Shown one piece after another: positions 7,054 through 13,954 of a stretch of DNA of 64,000 bases. Numbering within the stretch: the first letter of the stretch is position 1; the number at the start of each line of letters is the position of its first letter. Below the pieces are notes generated by a model. The model worked only from the letters and a program-made list of their open reading frames with translations. It was not told the origin of the DNA and did no database searches. Both the position numbers and the translations under genes were made by a program. Source of the stretch: Pseudomonas tolaasii NCPPB 2192 (GTDB lineage: Bacteria; Pseudomonadota; Gammaproteobacteria; Pseudomonadales; Pseudomonadaceae); assembly GCF_002813445.1 (NCBI RefSeq), contig NZ_PHHD01000001.1:4216001-4280000 (forward strand). The letters are read 5' to 3'.

Positions 7054-7069
7054 CTGTATGTACATACAG
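7054..7069. promoter_or_regulatory. LexA (SOS) box
   Basis: CTGTATGTACATACAG, a perfect 16-bp palindrome matching the LexA consensus CTG-N10-CAG with the A/T-rich alternation typical of gamma-proteobacteria. It lies 19 bases before ATG 7089. It predicts DNA-damage induction of the DUF1654 gene. Confidence 0.85.
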
Positions 7070-7088
7070 TGCTTGATGGAGGGTTAAG

Positions 7089-7400
7089 ATGGTCAGCGCA
7101 CAGAAGAATCAAGAACAAAAAACAGAAATGAGCGGCATGGAGCGCCTGGCGCTGCGGGTCTCATCGATGATCAATCACCCCGTCGCCCAGGCGCAGCGCT
7201 GGGTTACGATTCATCGCCTTGACACGGATGGGGATCGGGAGTGGGAGGAGGTGCTGAGCGTGATCGCTGATACCGACGAACTTGAGCTGACACTCAATGA
7301 CGACGGCAGCGTGACGGTGAGGTGGGAGCAGCAGGAAGTCGAGGCGGCGGGAAGGGGGGAGGTCGCTTTTGAGCCAGAAGAAGAGGCGGCGCCTTTCTGA
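7089..7400 (+). CDS. DUF1654 family protein, SOS-controlled
   Basis: 103 residues. The core (GMERLALRVSSMINHPVAQA, then WEEVLSVIADTDELELTLND and DGSVTVRW) fits the DUF1654 family known from Pseudomonas genomes and phages. The C-terminus is acidic. The function of the family is not established. It is preceded by two CI-type operators and a perfect LexA box, so it should be silent in the lysogen and rise on DNA damage. The ribosome site is GGAGGG, 6 bases before ATG. Confidence 0.75.
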   Translation: MVSAQKNQEQKTEMSGMERLALRVSSMINHPVAQAQRWVTIHRLDTDGDREWEEVLSVIADTDELELTLNDDGSVTVRWEQQEVEAAGRGEVAFEPEEEAAPF

Positions 7401-7407
7401 CTGGCAA

Positions 7408-7431
7408 GAAAAAGCCCGCGCTGGGCGGGCT
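7408..7431 (-). terminator. Terminator hairpin between convergent genes
   Basis: Stem AGCCCGC/GCGGGCT (7413-7431) with a T run on the minus strand (from AAAAA at 7409). It ends the leftward lipoprotein gene and may also stop the convergent DUF1654 transcript. Confidence 0.65.
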
Positions 7432-7448
7432 ACATATCGGCGGCAGAC

Positions 7449-7952
7449 CTAGTTAGAAAATTTCACCTCGGTAGTCAGTGCTTCTTTTGCCGCCTGGTAC
7501 GCAGATTTAGCTTGCTGGTCTGTAGTGCGATACGGACTCATCGTAGTGAGATAGGCTGACCATTTCGCGTATAGGTCCTTGCTCAACTCTGCTTGTTTCG
7601 CCGGCACTTTGGCTGCTTTAAGCCGAGTCACAGCCTCGTCGCCCTGGGCCCTGGCGTGCTTGAAGCACTCCATAAGCGAATTGCTGTACTCGGCAATCAG
7701 TGGGCGATTGCTGTACCGAACCGCATAGCTACCTGTCGTTGCCTCAAGGTCGCACTGCCATGCCGGGAGGTCTAGCTGGCGAGAAAAGTTAATAGCCTCT
7801 GGAGATTTCGGGTCGTACTTGAAATCAATGGGCTTAAACACGTGCGGAGCCTTGGGTGCAGGCGAAGAGGCCGACGTCTTTTGTTGTGGCGCCACACAGC
7901 CAGCCAACGTCATCGTTAAAACAGCAAGCAGAGTGCAGGTTTTCAAGCGCAT
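7449..7952 (-). CDS. Predicted lipoprotein, moron candidate
   Basis: 167 residues with a clear lipoprotein signal: MRLKTCTLLAVLTMTLAGC, lipobox LAGC with Cys19 as acylation site. The mature part contains two more Cys (about 67 and 95, possible disulphide) and is helical. It has its own terminator and lies apart from the surrounding genes, consistent with expression in the lysogen. Lipoproteins of prophages often alter the cell surface or exclude other phages, but nothing here proves that. Confidence 0.7.
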   Translation of the reverse strand: MRLKTCTLLAVLTMTLAGCVAPQQKTSASSPAPKAPHVFKPIDFKYDPKSPEAINFSRQLDLPAWQCDLEATTGSYAVRYSNRPLIAEYSNSLMECFKHARAQGDEAVTRLKAAKVPAKQAELSKDLYAKWSAYLTTMSPYRTTDQQAKSAYQAAKEALTTEVKFSN

Positions 7953-8078
7953 GGTATCCCTCCCGTAATTGAGTCAGCACTTTACCATTCGTGGCGTACA
8001 GCCACCATTGGCGGGCTATGTCTTCAGATCGGGCAGATCAGAAACACGTAACCGTATTGATGAATAACTCCGATGAAG

Positions 8079-8312
8079 TCAGTGGGGCACAGGAGAGAAG
8101 ATCGCCCGGGCGGCTGCGTCCAGTTGGGCGTCTGCCTCCATCAGCTCAGCTTCTTTGATTTCAATCGCGCACTCGTAGGCACATAGCAAGCACTGCAGCA
8201 GCTCAAAGTCTGAAATCTTCGCAAGATCATCTTTCAGATCTGGGTGCTGACTGAGTAGCAGCTCCCGGATCTCTTCAGCGCTCTTCGGCATATCCATAGG
8301 CGATCGCTCCAT
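8079..8312 (-). CDS. Small helical protein, 77 aa
   Basis: Acidic and helical throughout (AEEIRELLLSQHPDLKDDLA, AYECAIEIKEAELMEADAQL). ATG 8297 has a GGAG sequence 8 bases upstream and may be the true start instead of ATG 8312. No family recognised. Confidence 0.5.
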   Translation of the reverse strand: MERSPMDMPKSAEEIRELLLSQHPDLKDDLAKISDFELLQCLLCAYECAIEIKEAELMEADAQLDAAARAIFSPVPH

Positions 8313-8400
8313 AGCTTGGCCTGATTTTAGTCAAGTAGAGCGGAGTGGGGCACAACCGCTGATCGATAGACTATGAGAGTACGCTTTCCAGATACAAGAA

Positions 8401-8419
8401 GCCCGGCGCTGGGCCGGGC
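8401..8419. terminator. Hairpin downstream of the 8430 gene
   Basis: GCCCGGC-N5-GCCGGGC is a strong stem immediately behind the stop of the leftward coiled-coil gene. The T run lies on the plus-strand side (8423-8428), so orientation is ambiguous. Confidence 0.5.
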
Positions 8420-8429
8420 CTAATTTTTC

Positions 8430-9071
8430 TTACTTCGACGGAGCGGTGGGCGGCTGGGCGTCTGTGGACTCGGATTTCCCAGCCTGGAACGCGGACATGG
8501 TCGTCTGCATGGCGCCTAAGACGTTGGCTTGGTTGGCGTAATACGCGCCAACCAAAATTGCCACCACGGCTAAAAGCTGGACAATTACTGCCGCCCAGTA
8601 ATTAGACTTCACTGTAGCTGCCTGCTTGGCTGCGTCTTCGGCGCCTTCAGCTGCCTTTGTGACGCGCTCAGCAAGTAGCTCGAAGCGTTTATCACGCTCA
8701 AGCTGTGCTTTATCTCGCTCTGCCTGCGATGCTAGGAAGCTCTCAATTTTCGCAGACACGGATTCTACGCGAGCATCCATCTTGACTTCGATGGTCTCGA
8801 GCTTTGCGTTGAATTCTTCGCGAGTAATGTCGTTCATGGGTTCAGTATGGACAGCCTTCTTGGGCTTGTCACCTGCGCTCTCTTGCTGCCGCCTTAGAAA
8901 TTTTGGCACATCAAGATAGTCTAGGTCTTCAGGCACCTCGTAAGATTTTAGATCCCGCCGAAGAATTTCCTCTGCGAGTTTTGCGAGCGAATCGAACTCG
9001 TCTTTGGCGTTTGGTACCAGGGTCATGCCTTCCGGCAGGTGCCAATCATGGAATAGTTTTTCACTCGCCAT
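8430..9071 (-). CDS. Coiled-coil protein with C-terminal membrane anchor
   Basis: 213 residues. A soluble N-terminal part (1-78) is followed by a long coiled coil (about 85-150, ITREEFNAKLETIEVKMDAR onward) and one membrane segment (YWAAVIVQLLAVVAILVGAY, about 156-178), ending in a short tail. An internal ATG at the start of the coiled coil (MNDITREEF) could give a shorter form. It overlaps the end of the upstream zinc-ribbon gene, so the two form an operon. Topology is like that of phage exclusion proteins; function unknown. Confidence 0.65.
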   Translation of the reverse strand: MASEKLFHDWHLPEGMTLVPNAKDEFDSLAKLAEEILRRDLKSYEVPEDLDYLDVPKFLRRQQESAGDKPKKAVHTEPMNDITREEFNAKLETIEVKMDARVESVSAKIESFLASQAERDKAQLERDKRFELLAERVTKAAEGAEDAAKQAATVKSNYWAAVIVQLLAVVAILVGAYYANQANVLGAMQTTMSAFQAGKSESTDAQPPTAPSK

Positions 9072-9447
9072 GCTTTATGCCTTGGACGACCTTAAGGCGC
9101 CCTTGAACCATCGCGGCGTTCAAGAAAACTGTATTTGCGCACGTCAGACACACGACTGCGTAATGGTAATTTGGGTAAGGCCTATCCCCCATCATCAATC
9201 TGCTCCCATCGGGAGCCATCGAGGGCATATCGCATGGCGCGACTACATTATTGCGCGTGGTCCCATCAGGAAGGACCATGTCTGACGCAGCGCACCCCCA
9301 CTGATCGTTTGCGCAAACCGAGCACTTGAATTTAGAGCCCGTTCCAGGTGAAACCATGTCCAGGTACTGAAAAATTACTTTTGGCTCGCACCAGTAATCG
9401 AGATCGTGGATGCTTCCAACATTCAGGTGTTCTACATCGTCGCTCAT
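9061..9447 (-). CDS. Cys-rich (zinc-ribbon-like) protein
   Basis: 128 residues from ATG 9447, spaced properly from AAGGAA; the ATG one codon upstream is too close. Two CxxC pairs are visible (CSVC and CLTC), which together could bind one zinc ion. The sequence between them is loop-rich (PDGTTRNNVVAPCDMPSMAP). Partner gene of the membrane-anchored coiled-coil protein by overlap. Unrecognised family. Confidence 0.6.
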   Translation of the reverse strand: MSDDVEHLNVGSIHDLDYWCEPKVIFQYLDMVSPGTGSKFKCSVCANDQWGCAASDMVLPDGTTRNNVVAPCDMPSMAPDGSRLMMGDRPYPNYHYAVVCLTCANTVFLNAAMVQGRLKVVQGIKHGE

Positions 9448-9506
9448 CATCTTTCCTTGTTTGATTCCTATAAGCGCATCACGACCATCTAACCCGGCGC
9501 GGCCAA

Positions 9507-9746
9507 CTATTCAATCTTGCCCCGCACAATCCCTCCCGCCTTAACCTCATCCGCATACCCGGCCAGCCGATCCTCGCCCGCATGAAGCACCGTGCACATC
9601 TTCAGCACGGCCTGGGCGTCCGCCTCGTTACCTGCCAGGCTCAGCCGCTCCGCAATCCTCATTAGCTCCACGGCGGACCACTTGAGGTCTGAGGCGACGC
9701 CCTGCAGGTCGCGCTTGAGGTCTTGGTTTGGCTTGTTCAGGGACAT
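9507..9746 (-). CDS. Small helical phage protein next to cI
   Basis: 79 residues from MSLNKPNQDLKRDLQ at ATG 9746; the upstream frame runs inside cI. It is a helical bundle-like sequence (SAVELMRIAERLSLAGNEAD). It follows cI by 4 bases and is probably co-transcribed with the repressor, so it would be expressed in the lysogen. Function unknown. Confidence 0.6.
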   Translation of the reverse strand: MSLNKPNQDLKRDLQGVASDLKWSAVELMRIAERLSLAGNEADAQAVLKMCTVLHAGEDRLAGYADEVKAGGIVRGKIE

Positions 9747-9750
9747 AGCG

Positions 9751-10611
9751 TCACACCGGTTGTCCGTTCCACACGTAGAGCACCCGGGCAAGGATATGGG
9801 TGTCATCAACACGAATATCCTCGGGATCATGGTGCTTGTTGTCCGAGATCATCTTGAATCGGTCCCTGCCTTTCTTCTGCAGGCGCTTCACGTACAACAT
9901 TTCGTCGTGGGAGAAGAGGTAGATCCCGTCCCCGGTGAACTCCCGGATCGTGATGTCCACGAGCAGCGGGTCGCGATCCTTGATCGTCGGCGCCATGGAC
10001 TGACCCCACCCGGTGATCATCTTGAGATGGAAGTGCTCTTTGAAGGTGACGCCCAGGTCGCGTAGATGCTTTGGGCTGACCCTGATGTCTTGGAGCATTT
10101 CTGGATATTCGTGCGGGATCTGTCCGCCGCCCATCGCAGCGCGTACGTCGTAGTGCGCAATCCAAACCTCGTCACCAACTTGGCCAGGGCGAGAGAAGTC
10201 GACGGGGACCACGCTCCCCAAATCGCTTTGCTCGGCAGCCGCTAGGAGGTTTGCGCGAGCGACTTCTGAAAGACCTTTTCCTTTTGCTGCGAGCATCTGG
10301 CGAACCATTTCGGATGCTGACAGGCCGGAATCTTGATGATTGATACTCGTCAACCCAGCAATCTCAGCTGCTAGGCGCTTACTGAAACGCTCTACTGGCA
10401 CACCGAGCAGCCTAGATAGGACGGCTGCGAATTTCGCGTTGAGCGGGTTCGTTCCGTTCAAATACATAGCTACTGCTGCGGCCGATATATCAGCCGCCTC
10501 TGCCAAGCTGGCCTGAGTTAGGCCTAGCGCATTCTTCTTCGAGACGAAGAGGGATTTTGCCGCTTCACACTCAGCCTTGAGTTCTGGGGACAGCTCTTTC
10601 TTTTTGGTCAT
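9751..10611 (-). CDS. CI-type repressor (XRE helix-turn-helix plus S24 peptidase fold)
   Basis: 286 residues. The N-terminal XRE helix-turn-helix (about 28-70, LTQASLAEAADISAAAVAMY) binds the operators. The C-terminal LexA-like domain carries Ser205 in GQSMAP and Lys242 in LYVKRLQ, the serine-lysine dyad used for RecA-stimulated self-cleavage. It maintains lysogeny and is inactivated in the SOS response. Divergent from cro with three operators between. I could not fix the cleavage site; Ala-Met-Gly-Gly near 159-162 is one candidate. Confidence 0.9.
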   Translation of the reverse strand: MTKKKELSPELKAECEAAKSLFVSKKNALGLTQASLAEAADISAAAVAMYLNGTNPLNAKFAAVLSRLLGVPVERFSKRLAAEIAGLTSINHQDSGLSASEMVRQMLAAKGKGLSEVARANLLAAAEQSDLGSVVPVDFSRPGQVGDEVWIAHYDVRAAMGGGQIPHEYPEMLQDIRVSPKHLRDLGVTFKEHFHLKMITGWGQSMAPTIKDRDPLLVDITIREFTGDGIYLFSHDEMLYVKRLQKKGRDRFKMISDNKHHDPEDIRVDDTHILARVLYVWNGQPV

Positions 10612-10620
10612 TCGTGAAAT

Positions 10621-10687
10621 TTAACCGTTGGTTAAGTTATTTGCGCTAACCGCCGGTATTGCCTGAAACCTAACCGCCGGTTAATAT
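10621..10687. promoter_or_regulatory. Operator region with three 15-bp operators and PR promoter
   Basis: Operators TTAACCGTTGGTTAA (10621-10635), CTAACCGCCGGTATT (10646-10660) and CTAACCGCCGGTTAA (10670-10684), centres 25 and 24 bases apart. A rightward promoter for cro fits TTGCCT (10659-10664), a 17-base spacer and TAATAT (10682-10687), overlapped by two operators. The leftward cI promoter should read across 10621-10645. Confidence 0.85.
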
Positions 10688-10720
10688 CGCAAGCACACAT
10701 CATCCTTGTTGGACCAAGAA

Positions 10721-10921
10721 ATGAAGAAGACGCCATTGCCAGAGCTGGTAGAGAGGATCGGGCAGACCGCTGTCGCCAAAGCACTCGGCGTCAGCTCTCC
10801 TGCCATCTCAAAAGCACTCCGAGCCGAACGAGATATTCAGGTTCAAGAGCACTCGGACGGCACATTCACTGCTGAGGAGATACGACCTTTTCCATCGCAA
10901 AGCAGTGCTCTGGTTGGGTGA
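10721..10921 (+). CDS. Cro-like regulator
   Basis: 66 residues from ATG 10721 (MKKTPLPELVERIGQTAVAK), with the helix-turn-helix AVAKALGVSSPAISKALRA at about 16-34. It is the first gene of the rightward early operon and opposes CI at the shared operators. Size and position match Cro of lambdoid phages. An in-frame TTG upstream is not needed. Confidence 0.8.
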   Translation: MKKTPLPELVERIGQTAVAKALGVSSPAISKALRAERDIQVQEHSDGTFTAEEIRPFPSQSSALVG

Positions 10922-11004
10922 ATTTTCCCCTGATTCAGAAATCGGCAAAAGTGATTTGGATTAGCTGTTGATTCATCCAGCACTCAAATCGCAGACATAA
11001 AAAA

Positions 11005-11022
11005 ACCGCCTGGCAGGGCGGT
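11005..11022. terminator. Hairpin behind cro
   Basis: ACCGCC-N6-GGCGGT preceded by A7 (10999-11005) and followed by CCTTTC. It looks like an early terminator (tR1-like), leaving replication genes dependent on read-through or antitermination. Confidence 0.55.
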
Positions 11023-11057
11023 CCTTTCAACAAAACGTAAAACACTGTGGGGCCATT

Positions 11058-11762
11058 ATGAACACACTTGTTGCTCCAAGCAATACGGTCAGCATGTCTA
11101 GTAGGGAGATCGCCGATCTCACCGGTAAACAGCACAAGGACGTCATTCGTGATATCCGGGTGATGCGCGAGGCTCTGCTCAAGGATGGCGCAGATTTGCG
11201 CCATCTTCAGGAACAGAAGGACGGGAGGGGTTACACCGCCGAATTCCTCCTTGACCGCGTACTCACTGAGACGCTTCTGACAGGTTACAGCATTCCACTT
11301 CGTCATCGTGTCGTGACACGACTCGGAGAGCTCGAAAAGGTGTCGCGACACGCTGTATCGATACCTTCCAACTTCGCCGAAGCTCTCCAGCTAGCCGCCG
11401 ATCAGGCCAAGCAGAATGCTTCGCTGCACCAGGTCATTGAGCAGCAGGCGCCGAAGGTTCAAGCGCTTGAGCGCCTATCCGCCACCCAAGGCTCGATCTG
11501 CATAACCTCCGCTGCCAAGCAACTTGGCATCGGCCCGCTAAAGCTCTTCAAGTGGCTCAGCGACAACCGCTGGATCTACCGCCGCGCATCCTTTGCCGCT
11601 TGGTCGGCCTACCAGCCAAGGCTGACTGCGGGCCTGCTCGAACACAAGCTGGTCACGGTAGGGAAGGGCGCCGAGGTAGACCTGAAGGTGGTGGAGCAGG
11701 TCATGGTCACCCGTAAAGGCATCACCACTCTCGCCGAACAACTCCAAGGAAACTCGCTGTGA
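11058..11762 (+). CDS. Rha-family regulator with antirepressor KilAC C-terminal domain
   Basis: 234 residues. Residues 10-95 match the phage Rha domain (MSSREIADLTGKQHKDVIRD, then EFLLDRVLTETLLTGYSIPL). The C-terminal part (about 125-230) matches the KilAC antirepressor domain (SICITSAAKQLGIGPLKLFK). Such proteins modulate lysogeny or interfere with host regulators. It is the first gene after the cro terminator and is coupled to the replication gene by a 4-base overlap. Confidence 0.8.
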   Translation: MNTLVAPSNTVSMSSREIADLTGKQHKDVIRDIRVMREALLKDGADLRHLQEQKDGRGYTAEFLLDRVLTETLLTGYSIPLRHRVVTRLGELEKVSRHAVSIPSNFAEALQLAADQAKQNASLHQVIEQQAPKVQALERLSATQGSICITSAAKQLGIGPLKLFKWLSDNRWIYRRASFAAWSAYQPRLTAGLLEHKLVTVGKGAEVDLKVVEQVMVTRKGITTLAEQLQGNSL

Positions 11763-12550
11763 GCGTTCAAGCTATGTCATGGGCGCTTTCTTTGCCTGTG
11801 CAAACCCTCAAAGACTCCAGCGCGCGCCATGTGCTGCTGTGCCTGGCCAACTACGCCGGTTCAAACGGTGCTGGGGCCTTTCCGTCCGCATCTACCCTGG
11901 CCCAAGACACCGGGCTTTCCGAGCGCACAGTCCGTTACAAGCTTGACGATTTGGAGCAGTCCGGCCTGATCAAGAAGGGCAATCAGGCTATCGCAGCGGT
12001 GCACATTGATCGCCATGACCGCCGCCCAGTCGTTTATGACCTTCAAATATTGCGGGGTGCAAATCCTGCACCCCGTACAAAGCGGGGTGCAGATGACGCA
12101 ACGGGGTGCAATTCACAACAGAGCGGGGTGCAGCCTGGAACAGAACGGGGTGCAGCGGCTGCACCCAATCCATCACTTAACCATCAAGGAACCGAAGAGC
12201 AGCAGCAGCGCGAGCTTGCCGATTTGATCGCTGAGCAGGATCGCCAAGCGCTGGATCAGCAAGATGATCGGCAGCGCTTCGCCATGTTTGCCGACTTCGT
12301 GCCGCCGGAAGACGCGCTGCAGACTCAACTGAAAATCGCCGGACTGCCGGCTGACTCCCTGACCGCTGAACTGCTGTCGGGCTTCAAGGGTTTCTTCGTC
12401 GCCAAAACATCCGTACTCGATACCGCCGCTGGTTGGTGCTTCAAGCTCGCCGGCTGGATCAAGCGGGAGCGCGCCGCCGCAGCGTCGAGTGCTGAGCCAG
12501 AAGGTGAGTCGGGCGGCAATGACTGGGCATCGAAAGGAGTTCGCCTGTGA
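11759..12550 (+). CDS. O-like replication initiator with internal origin
   Basis: 263 residues from a GTG start that overlaps the previous stop (GTGA) and has AAGGAAA upstream. The N-terminus is a winged helix-turn-helix (SARHVLLCLANYA, LAQDTGLSERTVRYKLDDLE). The middle is encoded by DNA iterons (12,052-12,167), as in lambda O. The C-terminal domain may contact the P-like loader. It should bind the origin and start theta replication. Confidence 0.8.
   Translation: MSVQAMSWALSLPVQTLKDSSARHVLLCLANYAGSNGAGAFPSASTLAQDTGLSERTVRYKLDDLEQSGLIKKGNQAIAAVHIDRHDRRPVVYDLQILRGANPAPRTKRGADDATGCNSQQSGVQPGTERGAAAAPNPSLNHQGTEEQQQRELADLIAEQDRQALDQQDDRQRFAMFADFVPPEDALQTQLKIAGLPADSLTAELLSGFKGFFVAKTSVLDTAAGWCFKLAGWIKRERAAAASSAEPEGESGGNDWASKGVRL
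12052..12167. repeat. Replication origin iterons inside the O-like gene
   Basis: Five direct copies of (G/A)CGGGGTGCA begin at 12,052, 12,082, 12,101, 12,123 and 12,145, and two inverted copies lie at 12,067-12,076 and about 12,160-12,167. The last three direct copies are spaced 22 bases apart, two helical turns. This is the layout of the lambda origin within gene O. Confidence 0.75.
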
Positions 12551-13233
12551 ACCGTTCAAGCAAACCGGTGGCCGCCAGTGAGCTCGTCGCACGCCGCCGC
12601 GCCGATCCGTCCTACGAAGGACCTGACAAATCGCCGGCGGTGGTCGCCGTTGACCCATCGACCCAAGCGGTAATCGACGATCTGTTCCTGCGTCTTCGCG
12701 GTGCCTGTGGCGCTTGGCGCCAGTCCTGGCCAACCGAAGCCGTCATGAACGCCTCAAAGCTTGAATGGCTCGGCGAGTTCATGCGCTCTGGCATTACCCG
12801 GATGGAGCAGATTGACCACGGAATGCGGGTTGTGAGCGCGAGCAAATCCGCGTTCGTGCCAGCTCCTGGGGTATTCGTCAGTTGGTGCTTTGCGCCAGAG
12901 GGGCTTGGGCTGCCCAGCGTCGAGTCTGCCTACGCCCAAGCGCTGCGCAACTGTCATCCCGCCATGCGCAACTGCTCGAAGTGGTATCACCCGGCCGTCT
13001 ATCACGCGACCGCCGCTGCGGGCTTCCACAGCCTACCGCTTCTGTCGCGCGAACTTGGCCTGGCCAGCTTTGAAAAGCAGTACCTGAACCAGTGCCGCCG
13101 CATCTGGAAGGGCGAGCAACTCGAAGCTGTCCCGGTGGCTGAGTTGCCACGTCCCTCGCCAAAAATGACCCCGGATGTCGGGAACAGGGCACTGGCGGAA
13201 TTGCGAGCACGGCGTGCAGGAGTCCCGCGATGA
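12547..13233 (+). CDS. P-like replication protein (helicase loader type)
   Basis: 228 residues from GTG 12547 overlapping the O-like stop. The core (WRQSWPTEAVMNASKLEWLG, then PGVFVSWC and AYAQALRNC) matches replication protein P of lambdoid phages, which recruits the host DnaB helicase to the O-origin complex. Position directly behind the O-like gene supports this. Confidence 0.8.
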   Translation: MNRSSKPVAASELVARRRADPSYEGPDKSPAVVAVDPSTQAVIDDLFLRLRGACGAWRQSWPTEAVMNASKLEWLGEFMRSGITRMEQIDHGMRVVSASKSAFVPAPGVFVSWCFAPEGLGLPSVESAYAQALRNCHPAMRNCSKWYHPAVYHATAAAGFHSLPLLSRELGLASFEKQYLNQCRRIWKGEQLEAVPVAELPRPSPKMTPDVGNRALAELRARRAGVPR

Positions 13234-13526
13234 GCAAGCTCACCAACGCAGCGCGTGACCGTGATTGCCAAGTGCGCTTCCCTGGCTGTTCCTGCGAGCC
13301 ATCGACAACCGTCCTCGCTCACTACCGGCTGGCCGGTACCTGCGGCGTAGGCATGAAACCAAATGATTTTCAGGGTGCATGGGCCTGCGGCTACTGCCAC
13401 GACATTGCGGATGGCCGACTCAGAGCCCCGATACAACTGACCCGTGAAGAGGTCCGGCTGTATCTCGCCGAGGGCGTCATGCGCACCCAGGACATCCTGA
13501 TCCGTGAAGGGAAGGTGAAAATTTGA
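13230..13526 (+). CDS. YbcO-like nuclease domain protein (DUF1364)
   Basis: 98 residues. Cys pairs (CQVRFPGCSC and WACGYCHDIADGR) and the conserved histidines match the phage DUF1364/YbcO family, which has an HNH-like fold and is thought to act in recombination. ATGA overlap with the upstream gene shows translational coupling. Confidence 0.75.
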   Translation: MSKLTNAARDRDCQVRFPGCSCEPSTTVLAHYRLAGTCGVGMKPNDFQGAWACGYCHDIADGRLRAPIQLTREEVRLYLAEGVMRTQDILIREGKVKI

Positions 13527-13954
13527 AGCCGTTCGCCGTGCAGCCATTCAACCCCGCGCCGAAGCGGGCCAAAGCTGTCGACCGAGAAGGCCTGGAGCAG
13601 GCAGCGCTGATGAAAGAGATCGGCCTGCGCTACCCGGCGGCGGCGAAGCTGATCTACCACGTCCCGAACGGTGGGCACCGGCACAAGCTGGTAGCGATCA
13701 AGCTGAAAGAGCAGGGTGTGAAGGCCGGTGTTCCCGATCTGGTATTGCCGATGGCGCGCGGCGGGTACTTCGGGCTGTACATCGAATTCAAGGCCCGGGC
13801 GCCGTATGACGCTGCCGTGTCACCGGCCCAGGACGCATACCTTCAGGCGCTTACCGAGCAGGGATACCTGGCCATCGTCTGCCGTGGGCACGTCGACGCC
13901 ATTGAGGCCATCAGGGCCTACCTACTTCAACCTCAAACCAGGGCGGCTGCATGA
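13523..13954 (+). CDS. VRR-NUC nuclease
   Basis: 143 residues from TTG 13523 overlapping the previous stop (TTGA). The motif pair GVKAGVPDLVLP and GLYIEFKA carries the PD-(D/E)xK catalytic signature of VRR-NUC nucleases; the residues expected to bind metal are the Asp in PDL and the Glu and Lys in EFK. It probably processes DNA junctions in phage recombination or packaging. Confidence 0.8.
   Translation: MKPFAVQPFNPAPKRAKAVDREGLEQAALMKEIGLRYPAAAKLIYHVPNGGHRHKLVAIKLKEQGVKAGVPDLVLPMARGGYFGLYIEFKARAPYDAAVSPAQDAYLQALTEQGYLAIVCRGHVDAIEAIRAYLLQPQTRAAA

Noticed and set aside
12052..12167. CRISPR-like repeat series
   Set aside because: Repeat units are only 10 bases, spacers 9-20 bases, two are inverted, and the series lies within a replication gene. 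These are iterons. No CRISPR array or cas gene is visible in the window.
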